From positions 992,001-1,056,000 of the forward strand of contig NZ_AP031497.1 of NCBI RefSeq assembly GCF_042853465.1: DNA of 64,000 bases. The letters are read 5' to 3'. Shown piece by piece: positions 26,483-34,853 of this stretch. The notes under the pieces were generated by a model. That model was not told the origin of the DNA and searched no databases. It was given only the letters and a program-made list of their open reading frames with translations. The DNA is from Simiduia litorea. GTDB taxonomy: Bacteria; Pseudomonadota; Gammaproteobacteria; Pseudomonadales; Cellvibrionaceae. The position numbers and the translations under genes are program-made. Within the stretch, counting starts at the first letter, position 1, and each line of letters begins with the position of its first letter.

Positions 26483-27157
26483 ATGAGCATCACTCTCGAT
26501 CAGTATCGCCAATGGTTAGCTGAGCGCCATTCGGTGCGCGCCTTTACATCAGAGCTTGTCGATCCTGCGCTGATTCAAGATATTTTTACCGCGGCGCAGC
26601 AGGCACCGTCGAATTGTAATTCGCAGCCTTGGCGGGTTTGGCTGGTGCGGGGTGAGGCCTGCGAACGCCTGCGTCAGCAGCTGGTGACTGCTGTGAGCCA
26701 GGGCGAAATATACCCGCAAGATTTTACTTCGGTAGAAAACTTTTCCGGCCTGTATCGCGAGCGTCAAATAGACTGCGCGCGCGCCTTATACGACGCCATG
26801 GGGATCGAGCGCGCGGATAAGCCGGCGCGATTAGAGGCTATGTTGCGCAACTATGCTTTTTTCGATGCGCCGCACGTGGTGTTTATCGGTATGAACAAAG
26901 CATTTGGTTACAACAATGCACTCGATGTGGGTATTTATGTGCAGGCGTTAGTATTGGCGATGCACGCCGCTGGTGTAGGTGCCTGTGTTCAAGGTGCCTT
27001 GGCCCATCACGCGCCGTTAGTGAGGCGGTTTCTCAATATGCCGGAGGATGTTGGTCTACTGACAGGAATTTCTTTTGGCTATCCCGCGCAGAAACCGGCG
27101 AATGCTGCGCGAACCACGAGAGCGGCTTTAGCGGAAATCGTGACTGTCATTGAATAA
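26483..27157 (+). CDS. Nitroreductase-family FMN oxidoreductase
   Basis: A 224-residue protein with the nitroreductase fold. The N-terminal RHSVRAF segment (about 16-21) and PSNCNSQPWRVWLV (about 41-54) contact FMN phosphate and ring in the family; the later segment GVGACVQGALAHH (about 165-177) and the GISFGYP motif (about 195-201) are also typical. It would use NAD(P)H to reduce nitroaromatics, quinones or similar substrates; the natural one is unknown. It converges on lnt with 4 bp between stops. Confidence 0.9.
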   Translation: MSITLDQYRQWLAERHSVRAFTSELVDPALIQDIFTAAQQAPSNCNSQPWRVWLVRGEACERLRQQLVTAVSQGEIYPQDFTSVENFSGLYRERQIDCARALYDAMGIERADKPARLEAMLRNYAFFDAPHVVFIGMNKAFGYNNALDVGIYVQALVLAMHAAGVGACVQGALAHHAPLVRRFLNMPEDVGLLTGISFGYPAQKPANAARTTRAALAEIVTVIE

Positions 27158-27161
27158 GTTT

Positions 27162-28697
27162 TTAGGCTACTTGGGTGGCGCTTTGGCGGCGACCCAATAA
27201 GCCCAAGCCAAGTAATAACAGGCCGCAAATTATCAATAGCGGTGAACTACCACTCGCCATAAAGGGCGTGTTGCCGGTGCGCGGTTGCACCTGACCGGAG
27301 AGCGTTTCCTGAACAAACTGCTCGCCGCTCGCAGTAATCTTTCCGCGCGGGTCAATAATGGCAGAGATACCATTGTTGGTTGCGCGCATGACATAGCGGC
27401 CAGTTTCCAGTGCGCGCATTTGTGCCATTTGTAAGTGTTGAATGGGTGCCCAAGACTCGCCAAACCAAGCGTCATTACTTACGGTTAGAATCGCCTGCGC
27501 GCTGCGTGCGCCACTGGCAATTAAGTCTGGGTAGACGATTTCATAACACACGGCCGGCCAAACCGGGGTGCCGCTGAGCATCAAGGGTGATTGCTCGCTA
27601 GGCCCCTTGTGTAATACCGACATTGGTAAATTAAAAAATTGAATTAAACCGCGCAGTTGTGCTTCAAAGGGCACGTATTCGCCAAAGGGGACTAAGCGTT
27701 GCTTGTGATAAAGACCACTGCCTTGTCCAGCCACCACCAAACTATTGAAATAGCGAGACACGAAAAAGCGCCGGCCATTTTTACTTTCGGTATTAATTTG
27801 ATCGGTGATAACGCCCGTAACTAACGCTGTTTGTGTGGCGTGGGCTTGCTCGGCCATGGCAGCAATAAACGGCTGCGCTTCACTGAGTACGGTTGGTAGT
27901 GCGGCTTCAGGCCAAATCAACCAATCGGCGCGCCATAGCGGTTCACTTTGTTTGACGAGCCGTTGATAGGTTGGCTCTAGCCAGTCTCTATCCCATTTGT
28001 GTTCTTGGGGAATATTGGGTTGTACCATGGCCACTGTTTTTAGCGACCCGACGGCTCGCGTCCACTCCTTTTGGCTGAGCAGGCCACCGGCGCCGACGAT
28101 GCCTATTAAGACAGTGGCTGCGAGTAAACGTTGTTTGAGCGTGGCGCCAATCATCGCCAGTAAACTGACGGCACAACTGGCCAGTAAAAGTCCCAAGCCA
28201 AAAATACCCAACACCGGTGCCCAGCCGGCGAGCGGCGTTTCTAAATGCCCATAGCCAATATGGAGCCAGGGGAAACCGGTAAAAATCCAACTGCGGTAGG
28301 CTTCGTTTAAGGCCCAGAGAGCGGGAAAACCGAGCAAGAATAATTGCGGCGAAGGCTTGCCAAAACGCTGCCAGCACCAGAAGGGCAGCGCAAACATAAA
28401 ACCGAGAAACACCACAAATAAGGCCGTCAGTAGGGTGCCCAAAAAGACTGAGGCGTTGCCGTATGTGTGGATGCTGACAAAGACCCAGCTAACGCCGACG
28501 CCGTAAAGACCAATGCCATAGGCGAAACTGGTGCGAAAAAAACCCAGTGAGGGTTTGTAGTAAAGGATGGCGGTAAAACTAAACAGGCCGAAAAACGCAA
28601 GCGGCCAGTAGTTAAACGGCGCCAAGCCCAGCGGTTGGCAAGCGCCGGCCAACAAGGCTGCGGCAAACAGGGGTGTTTGGCGCAGGGCCTTGTTCAT
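27162..28697 (-). CDS. lnt: Apolipoprotein N-acyltransferase
   Basis: A 511-residue inner membrane enzyme that adds the third acyl chain to lipoproteins. About eight transmembrane helices lie mostly in the first 200 residues and at the C-terminus, with a periplasmic nitrilase-like domain between. The catalytic triad is clear: E264 (WPEAALP), K332 (HKQRLVPFGE) and C384 (VCYEIVYPD), each three residues below the E. coli numbering. It follows corC with a 4-bp gap, as in most gammaproteobacteria. Confidence 0.96.
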   Translation of the reverse strand: MNKALRQTPLFAAALLAGACQPLGLAPFNYWPLAFFGLFSFTAILYYKPSLGFFRTSFAYGIGLYGVGVSWVFVSIHTYGNASVFLGTLLTALFVVFLGFMFALPFWCWQRFGKPSPQLFLLGFPALWALNEAYRSWIFTGFPWLHIGYGHLETPLAGWAPVLGIFGLGLLLASCAVSLLAMIGATLKQRLLAATVLIGIVGAGGLLSQKEWTRAVGSLKTVAMVQPNIPQEHKWDRDWLEPTYQRLVKQSEPLWRADWLIWPEAALPTVLSEAQPFIAAMAEQAHATQTALVTGVITDQINTESKNGRRFFVSRYFNSLVVAGQGSGLYHKQRLVPFGEYVPFEAQLRGLIQFFNLPMSVLHKGPSEQSPLMLSGTPVWPAVCYEIVYPDLIASGARSAQAILTVSNDAWFGESWAPIQHLQMAQMRALETGRYVMRATNNGISAIIDPRGKITASGEQFVQETLSGQVQPRTGNTPFMASGSSPLLIICGLLLLGLGLLGRRQSATQVA

Positions 28698-28701
28698 GGC
28701 G

Positions 28702-29553
28702 TTAGGTTTCCTGTGGCGTGCTGACGCGCAGCAAATGTAATTTGCGGCTATCTGAGTAGAGGACGGTAAAGGTGTAGCCGTCTATGGTGACCGACTCATT
28801 GCGTTTAGCGAGATGGCCAAAGGCATTGAGCACAACGCCGCCGATGGTGTCAAAGTCGTCTTCGGGAAAGCCGCAGGAAAAGAATTCGTTAAAGTCATCC
28901 ACCGGTGTTAGCGCTTTGACGATAAATACGTTGTTCTCTAACTTTCGAATATCCGAATCGGTATCTTCTTCATCGGTTTCGTCTTCGATTTCGCCGACGA
29001 TTTCTTCCAAAATATCTTCGATGGTCACCAATCCAGAAATGCCGCCGTACTCATCCAGCACCATCGCCATGTGGTAGCGGTTCTCGCGGAACTCGCGCAA
29101 CAAAATGTTGAGGCGCTTGCTCTCTGGGATGATATTGGCGGGCCGAATAATTTGCTCGAGGCTGAAATGTTCTTTGCCCTTAAGCACCAGCGGTAACAAA
29201 TCTTTGGCCAGCAAAATGCCACGCACGTTATCGGTGGATTCTTCGATGACGGGAAAGCGCGAGTGACCGGATTCAATAATGCGAGGCAGAAATTGCTCCG
29301 GGGTTTCTTCGATGCGAACCACCACCATTTTGGAGCGCGGTACCAGAATATCGTGAACCCGTTGATCTGAGACTTCGAGCGCGCCTTCAATAATGTGCAG
29401 GGCCTCTTGGTCGAACAGGTTGCGTTCGGCGGCTTCCTTGATAATGGTCAGCAATTCGGCACGGGAGGTGGGTTCGGTGGAAAAAGAGCTCATCAGTTTA
29501 CGCAGCCAAGATTTATCTTGCTGCTTCTGACTACTCGGTGGTTCGTCGCTCAT
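28702..29553 (-). CDS. corC: CorC/HlyC-family CBS protein (YbeX)
   Basis: A 283-residue cytosolic protein with a CBS pair (about residues 65-190; VHDILVPRSKMVVV ... VLDEYGGISGLVTIEDILEEIVGEIEDE) and a C-terminal CorC/HlyC domain. It lacks the DUF21 membrane domain of related transporters. E. coli CorC was linked to Mg2+/Co2+ efflux via CorA, and YbeX has more recently been tied to ribosome maturation; the role is not settled. It sits between ybeY and lnt. Confidence 0.93.
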   Translation of the reverse strand: MSDEPPSSQKQQDKSWLRKLMSSFSTEPTSRAELLTIIKEAAERNLFDQEALHIIEGALEVSDQRVHDILVPRSKMVVVRIEETPEQFLPRIIESGHSRFPVIEESTDNVRGILLAKDLLPLVLKGKEHFSLEQIIRPANIIPESKRLNILLREFRENRYHMAMVLDEYGGISGLVTIEDILEEIVGEIEDETDEEDTDSDIRKLENNVFIVKALTPVDDFNEFFSCGFPEDDFDTIGGVVLNAFGHLAKRNESVTIDGYTFTVLYSDSRKLHLLRVSTPQET

Positions 29554-29639
29554 GGCGCCTTAAATATCCTGTGGTAATGAATGATTTCGAATCCTCGGCT
29601 GCTCAGGCTACCAAGAAAATGAAAGAGGGGTCATTTTAC

Positions 29640-30128
29640 TTAAACTTCGCGATCTGCATAGGGGGCAGAGTAGCCTAATTCGGTAATTATCTGTGTTTCC
29701 AGCGCTTCCATGGCCTCGGCTTCGCCGTCGTCGATGTGATCGTAGCCGAGTAAATGCAGGGTGCCGTGCACTACCATATGGGCCCAGTGGGCCTCTAGCG
29801 CTTTATGCTGCTCGACGGCCTCCCTCGCCACCACCGGCGCGCAAATTACCAGGTCACCGAGCAAAGGTAGCTCTAGCTCCGGCGGTAGGTCGGCGGGAAA
29901 GGACAGCACATTGGTGGCGTAGTCTTTGCCGCGGTATTCGTGGTTCAGGCTTCGGCCTTGAGCCTCGTCCGCGATCATGAGGCTCACTTCGGCTTCCGCC
30001 TGATGGTCGCCAACGGCGGCCGAAACCCAGCGCTCGAATTGCGCTTGGCTTGGGATGTTAGGGGCGCTACTGGCGTTTTCAACGTCGACGGTAATGGGCG
30101 TCGATTCATCCATGAGGGCTTTTGTCAC
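29640..30128 (-). CDS. ybeY: Endoribonuclease YbeY (16S rRNA maturation)
   Basis: A 162-residue metal-dependent RNase with the zinc-binding motif HGTLHLLGYDH (about residues 115-125). It acts in 16S rRNA 3' end maturation and 70S quality control. The likely start is the GTG at 30128 overlapping the ybeZ stop (GTGA); an ATG five codons further in is an alternative. YbeZ, the PhoH-like ATPase upstream, is its known partner. Confidence 0.95.
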   Translation of the reverse strand: MTKALMDESTPITVDVENASSAPNIPSQAQFERWVSAAVGDHQAEAEVSLMIADEAQGRSLNHEYRGKDYATNVLSFPADLPPELELPLLGDLVICAPVVAREAVEQHKALEAHWAHMVVHGTLHLLGYDHIDDGEAEAMEALETQIITELGYSAPYADREV

Positions 30129-31147
30129 AAGCGGTTATCCGAATGTTTGGACTCGAAGTCCTCATAGGCCTCAACAATGCGCTGCACTAATGGGTGACGC
30201 ACCACGTCCTTGGACAGGAAATAGGTGAAGCTAATGCCGGCTACCTTGTCGAGTACTTCCATGACGTGTTTTAAGCCAGATTGCTGGCCCCGGGGCAAAT
30301 CTATCTGCGATGGATCGCCGGTAATAATAGCGGTGGAGCCGAAACCGATGCGGGTGAGGAACATTTTCATCTGTTCGCGCGTGGTGTTTTGGCTTTCATC
30401 CAAAATGACAAAGGAGTTATTCAGTGTGCGCCCGCGCATATAGGCCAGCGGTGCTACTTCGATGACATTGCGCTCAATGAGCTTGCCTACCGTGTCGTGG
30501 CCGAGCATTTCATACAGCGCGTCGTATAGCGGGCGCAGATAGGGGTCGACCTTTTGCGATAAGTCGCCAGGCAAAAAACCCAGTTTTTCGCCGGCCTCGA
30601 CGGCCGGGCGCACCAGAAGAATGCGCTCGACTTCGTCTTTCAGCAGGGCTTCAACCGCACATGCCACGGCCAAATACGTTTTACCTGTACCAGCGGGGCC
30701 AACGCCAAAGTTGATGTCGTGCGTTTGCACGGCTTTAACGTAGCGTTGCTGGTTGGCTCCGCGCGCTCTAACTGTGCATTTGGCGGTGCGAATTAGGGTA
30801 ATAGGCTCTGCCGAATGGTTCACGTCGTCCATATTGGCCTCAAGGTCTGATTGCTGTAGCGCCAAGTGCACCTCGTCTGCTGTTAATGCCTGATTGTTGT
30901 TCAAGCCTGCGTACAGGCTTTGCAGTATTTGTCGCGCTGCTCGGGCTGGTCGAACCGCGCCCACGAGCGCGAAATCCGCACCTCGGTTGTGGATGCTGAT
31001 GTTAAGCCGTTGCTCTATCTGTTTTAGGTGTGCATTCATGGGGCCGCATAATTGAGCCAGTCGCACGGGATCTTGGGGTTCGAGTGAAAAGGTGTCTTGG
31101 GGTTTGACGTCAAGCGGGGCTTGAGCGTGGGTATCGGCAGTATTCAA
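30125..31147 (-). CDS. ybeZ: PhoH-like ATPase YbeZ
   Basis: A 340-residue protein with an N-terminal KH-like region and a PhoH P-loop domain. Walker A is GPAGTGKTYLA (150-160) and Walker B is SFVILDESQNTT. It probably acts as an RNA-binding NTPase or helicase with YbeY in ribosome metabolism. It sits 112 bp after miaB and overlaps ybeY. Confidence 0.95.
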   Translation of the reverse strand: MNTADTHAQAPLDVKPQDTFSLEPQDPVRLAQLCGPMNAHLKQIEQRLNISIHNRGADFALVGAVRPARAARQILQSLYAGLNNNQALTADEVHLALQQSDLEANMDDVNHSAEPITLIRTAKCTVRARGANQQRYVKAVQTHDINFGVGPAGTGKTYLAVACAVEALLKDEVERILLVRPAVEAGEKLGFLPGDLSQKVDPYLRPLYDALYEMLGHDTVGKLIERNVIEVAPLAYMRGRTLNNSFVILDESQNTTREQMKMFLTRIGFGSTAIITGDPSQIDLPRGQQSGLKHVMEVLDKVAGISFTYFLSKDVVRHPLVQRIVEAYEDFESKHSDNRL

Positions 31148-31259
31148 ATGTCAGTGTCTTCCTTTGCGGTCGGTGTCATTCCAGATTACCCCATGGCAGG
31201 CATGGGTGGAATGACCCGAAACAGCTAATTTTTTATATTAATTAAGTTACTTATACCGA

Positions 31260-32621
31260 TTAATCATCTAGTTCCGAGCTGATTAAGGTGCCGCGCAAGG
31301 AATTAGACAGCGCCTCTTCGATCAGAATATCGGCGAATTTACCTATTAATGCCGATTGATCTGAGCGGAAATTGACCACGCGGTTATTCTCGGTGCGGCC
31401 GGATAACTGACCGGGATCTTTTTTCGATACGCCAGTGACTAAGACGCGCTCGGTGTTGCCCACCATGGCGCGGGCAATCATTTGCGCCTGCTGGTTAATT
31501 TGATGCTGAAGCCGATGTAGGCGCTCCTTCTTCAGCGCTTCAGGTGTGTCGTCGGGCAGGTCTGAGGCAGGCGTGCCGGGGCGGCGGCTGTACACAAAGC
31601 TAAAGGACAGGTCGAAATTCATGTCGGTGATCAGCTTCATCGTGGCTTCGAAATCGGCCTCGGTTTCGCCCGGGAAACCGACGATAAAATCGGAGGAAAA
31701 GCAGATGTCGGGTCGAATTTTCTTCAGCCGGCGCAGTTTAGATTTGTATTCTAACGCGGTGTGACCGCGCTTCATGGCCGCCAGAATTCGGTCTGAGCCG
31801 CTCTGTACCGGCAGGTGTAAATGGCTAACCAGCTCGGGCACCTTGCCGTACACCTCGATCAAGCTATCGGAGAACTCCACCGGATGCGAGGTGGTGAAGC
31901 GAATCCGATCTATGCCATCTATGGCCGCCACGTAGGTAATGAGCTCGGCTAAATCGGCGACTTGACCGTCGGCTGTGTCGCCCCGGTAAGCGTTGACATT
32001 TTGGCCCAGCAAATTCACTTCGCGCACGCCCTGAGCGGCTAGGTGGGCCACTTCGGTGAGCACGTCAGCGAGTGGCCGCGACACTTCTTCGCCGCGGGTA
32101 TAGGGCACCACGCAAAAGGTGCAGTATTTAGAGCAGCCTTCCATTATTGAAACGAAAGCCGTGGCGCCGTCGGCCTCGGGCTGTGGCAAGCGATCAAACT
32201 TCTCGATTTCAGGAAAGCTAATATCCACCACCACTGCGCCTGAGTCGCGCTTGGTTTCGATCATCTCTGGTAGACGATGCAAGGTTTGAGGGCCAAAAAT
32301 GAGGTCGACAAAAGGCGCGCGCTTGCTGATGGCATCGCCCTCTTGGCTGGCCACACAACCACCTACGCCAATCACGATATCGGGCCGAGTTTCTTTATAG
32401 TTCTTCCAGCGGCCGAGCTGATGAAATAGCTTCTCTTGGGCATTTTCGCGGATCGAGCAGGTATTGATCAGCAATACGTCGGCTTCTTCTGGGTTGTCTG
32501 TGGTCACCATCTTATGGGAATCGCCCAGCAGATCGCGCATGCGAGCTGAATCGTATTCATTCATCTGGCAGCCGTGCGTCTTGATATAGAGCTTTTTAAC
32601 GGCTTTCTCAGTGGTGGACAT
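31260..32621 (-). CDS. miaB: tRNA-2-methylthio-N6-dimethylallyladenosine synthase
   Basis: A 453-residue radical SAM methylthiotransferase that modifies A37 of tRNAs reading UNN codons. The N-terminal cluster cysteines are C18, C55 and C89, the radical SAM motif is CSKYCTFC (163-170) and a TRAM domain (about 390-450) ends the protein. I chose the ATG at 32621, with AGGTG 6 nt upstream, over a GTG three codons earlier. It heads the miaB-ybeZ-ybeY-corC-lnt cluster. Confidence 0.97.
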   Translation of the reverse strand: MSTTEKAVKKLYIKTHGCQMNEYDSARMRDLLGDSHKMVTTDNPEEADVLLINTCSIRENAQEKLFHQLGRWKNYKETRPDIVIGVGGCVASQEGDAISKRAPFVDLIFGPQTLHRLPEMIETKRDSGAVVVDISFPEIEKFDRLPQPEADGATAFVSIMEGCSKYCTFCVVPYTRGEEVSRPLADVLTEVAHLAAQGVREVNLLGQNVNAYRGDTADGQVADLAELITYVAAIDGIDRIRFTTSHPVEFSDSLIEVYGKVPELVSHLHLPVQSGSDRILAAMKRGHTALEYKSKLRRLKKIRPDICFSSDFIVGFPGETEADFEATMKLITDMNFDLSFSFVYSRRPGTPASDLPDDTPEALKKERLHRLQHQINQQAQMIARAMVGNTERVLVTGVSKKDPGQLSGRTENNRVVNFRSDQSALIGKFADILIEEALSNSLRGTLISSELDD

Positions 32622-32811
32622 AGACAACACCTGTATAAAACTTGAACAATCGAAAAATGGCCGCGCATTATAGCGGGGCAGCAGGCCCTTGCCCAGTTGG
32701 CATTGCTGGGATTTGTGGTATCCTTGCGCGCCTTTCAGGTGACAGGGCCTTAGGGCCGGTACTTATGGTGTATCTTAGGTTTGTCGCCGTCTCCTTTTTA
32801 GTGTGTTTGTC

Positions 32812-33150
32812 ATGTCGTTAAGTCCTACCTATAAAGTAATCTTCTATAACCAAAATCAGGTTTATGAAGTTTACGCGCGCGCCATCTATCAAAGTGAAAT
32901 GTACGGTTTCATCGAAGTCGAAGAGTTTGTTTTCGGCGAGAAGTCGGCCATTGTGGTAGATCCCGGTGAAGAGAAGCTAAAAACTGAATTTGCCAAAGTA
33001 AAACGCTCGTATATTCCCATGCACAGCATTATTCGTATCGATGAAGTGGAGAAAGAAGGTTCTGCTAAGGTGGTGGAGATTAAAACCGGCGACAAAGTGA
33101 CCCAATTTCCCTTTTCGGGTAATTTCCCTAAGCCGGCCAGCGATCAATAG
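32812..33150 (+). CDS. DUF1820-family small protein
   Basis: A 112-residue cytosolic protein of unknown function. Recognisable family segments are YKVIFYNQNQVYEVYAR, YGFIEVEEFVFGE and YIPMHSIIRIDEVEKEG, with a short disordered tail. DUF1820 proteins are common in gammaproteobacteria and often lie beside miaB, as here (divergent). I chose the ATG at 32812 over a GTG three codons earlier; neither has a strong ribosome site. Confidence 0.85.
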   Translation: MSLSPTYKVIFYNQNQVYEVYARAIYQSEMYGFIEVEEFVFGEKSAIVVDPGEEKLKTEFAKVKRSYIPMHSIIRIDEVEKEGSAKVVEIKTGDKVTQFPFSGNFPKPASDQ

Positions 33151-33447
33151 CGGCGCGTTTGAGCGGTCTCTTGGCTGATTCCTGTGCGCTAATATCTATT
33201 AAAGTCAATGAGTTAGCTACTTGAGGCTGGGGTGCCTTAGGTTGAATCGCAGCCCACTTGTTCGCTTTTTGCCGCCTTGTGTCGCTTTTTGTTGCCGTGC
33301 AGCGCTCGGCTCTTTGAGCCAGCTTACATTTGCATCGATCGCGGGCGCTTTTACGTCAAAATAATACCGATTAATTCGCTCTTTCTACTTTACAGCTGGG
33401 AAAGCCTTAGCCCACAATGCCGGTTCCTTAGCTACCCACTAGGTCCA

Positions 33448-34059
33448 ATGGACACCGGTCTTTTAGCGTTATTCGTTCCCATATTTTTTCTGGTTTCTAT
33501 CTCCCCTGGCATGTGCATGACGTTGGCCTTGACCCTCGGTATGGCCATTGGCGTTAGGCGCAGTCTGTGGATGATGGCAGGCGAGCTCGCGGGTGTGGCC
33601 CTTGTGGCTATTGCCGCTGTGCTCGGTGTTGCCGCACTCATGCTTAATTACCCCAGCCTTTTTACGGTGCTGCGCTATGTTGGCGGCGCCTACTTATTGT
33701 GGTTGGGCTGGAAGCTCTGGCGCGCACCACCGCCTGATTTGAACCAGCAGAGTGCTACGCCGCAAACTCGCTTGGCTCTCGTGTTGCAGGGTTTCACCAC
33801 GGCGGTGAGTAATCCGAAAGGTTGGGCCTTTATGGTCACACTCTTGCCGCCCTTTTTGCGCGATGATCTACCCTTGTGGTCTCAGCTTGGTGCACTGCTC
33901 GTCATCATCGTCACGATAGAATTTTGCTCGCTATTGCTTTACGCCAATGGCGGCAAGCATTTGAGTCGTTTTTTGGCCAGGGCGGGCGGCGCAAAATGGC
34001 TTAATCGTATCGCCGGCAGTTTGATGGTGCTGGTGGGTGTTTGGCTGGCAGTAGGGTAG
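33448..34059 (+). CDS. LysE/RhtB-type amino acid exporter
   Basis: A 203-residue inner membrane protein of about six transmembrane helices. The N-terminal SISPGMCMTLALTLGMAIG segment matches the LysE-family PGP/PGM motif, and the middle AVSNPKGWAFMVTLLPPF is its NPK motif. It exports a small amino acid or derivative using the proton gradient; substrate unknown. The frame extends to 33277, but the ATG at 33448 has AGG 6 nt upstream and starts where relatives do. The MscS gene follows after 3 bp. Confidence 0.88.
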   Translation: MDTGLLALFVPIFFLVSISPGMCMTLALTLGMAIGVRRSLWMMAGELAGVALVAIAAVLGVAALMLNYPSLFTVLRYVGGAYLLWLGWKLWRAPPPDLNQQSATPQTRLALVLQGFTTAVSNPKGWAFMVTLLPPFLRDDLPLWSQLGALLVIIVTIEFCSLLLYANGGKHLSRFLARAGGAKWLNRIAGSLMVLVGVWLAVG

Positions 34060-34062
34060 CTC

Positions 34063-34785
34063 ATGATGTTTGAAGGAATCGACCCAAGTATGTTTTTAAC
34101 CTTAGTGATGCTGTCGCTCTACACCGCAGCATTTTTAGTTTTTCGTTATTTATTTGAGCGCGGTCTACGCAAGCTGGCGATAAAGCAGAATGTGGGTGAA
34201 TTGGGCGTTGCTTTTGCGTTGCGCTCGCTTAATACCGTTTTGTTTGTTGCCTATGGCTTACTGGTGCTAGGTGTATTTGGCTTAGATTTCAGCGATGTTG
34301 AGGTGCTGCTGAGCTCTGTTTTCGCCGTGGTAGGTGTGGCTTTTTTTGCTCAGTGGTCGATTCTGAGCAACATCACGGCGAGTTCGATTATCTTCTTTAG
34401 CTTTCCTTACCGGGTTGGGGATTGGGTTCAAGTGGTAGAAAAAGATATCGATGTGGTGGGTTTGATTGAAGACATCAGTTTATTCCATGTGCTGATCCGC
34501 AATGCGCGTGGCGAGCTTATTACCTATCCAAATAATTTGATTTTGCAAAAGCCGGTTTTGCGTTTTAACGAAAAACCGCAAGATCAATTGCCGAGTACGA
34601 TATCGGAAGAATTAGTGCCCTTTAATGTCGGACAGAAAATTCGCGTAGTAGCACTCGATCAAGTTACTGAGGGTTCGATTACGCACAAAAATCCTCAGCG
34701 TATCGTGCTGAGTGATGACGATGGCAAACTGTGTGTGTTGCCGACGGTGAGATTACAAAGATCGACAATTACCTTGCTGTCGTAA
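34063..34785 (+). CDS. MscS-type mechanosensitive channel-like protein
   Basis: A 240-residue inner membrane protein with about three hydrophobic segments in the first 100 residues and a MscS beta domain: FFSFPYRVGDWVQVVEKDIDVVGLIEDISLFHV and the later GELITYPNNLIL are characteristic. It lacks the long C-terminal alpha/beta vestibule of E. coli MscS, being about 45 residues shorter, and its pore helix glycine/alanine pattern is atypical, so gating properties cannot be assumed. It would release solutes on hypo-osmotic shock. It follows lysE by 3 bp. Confidence 0.85.
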   Translation: MMFEGIDPSMFLTLVMLSLYTAAFLVFRYLFERGLRKLAIKQNVGELGVAFALRSLNTVLFVAYGLLVLGVFGLDFSDVEVLLSSVFAVVGVAFFAQWSILSNITASSIIFFSFPYRVGDWVQVVEKDIDVVGLIEDISLFHVLIRNARGELITYPNNLILQKPVLRFNEKPQDQLPSTISEELVPFNVGQKIRVVALDQVTEGSITHKNPQRIVLSDDDGKLCVLPTVRLQRSTITLLS

Positions 34786-34853
34786 GAAAGGTTTCAGTTT
34801 TTGAGCGTTACTGATAAATGCGTTGCGATAGAAAATTAACGAGGAAAGCATAG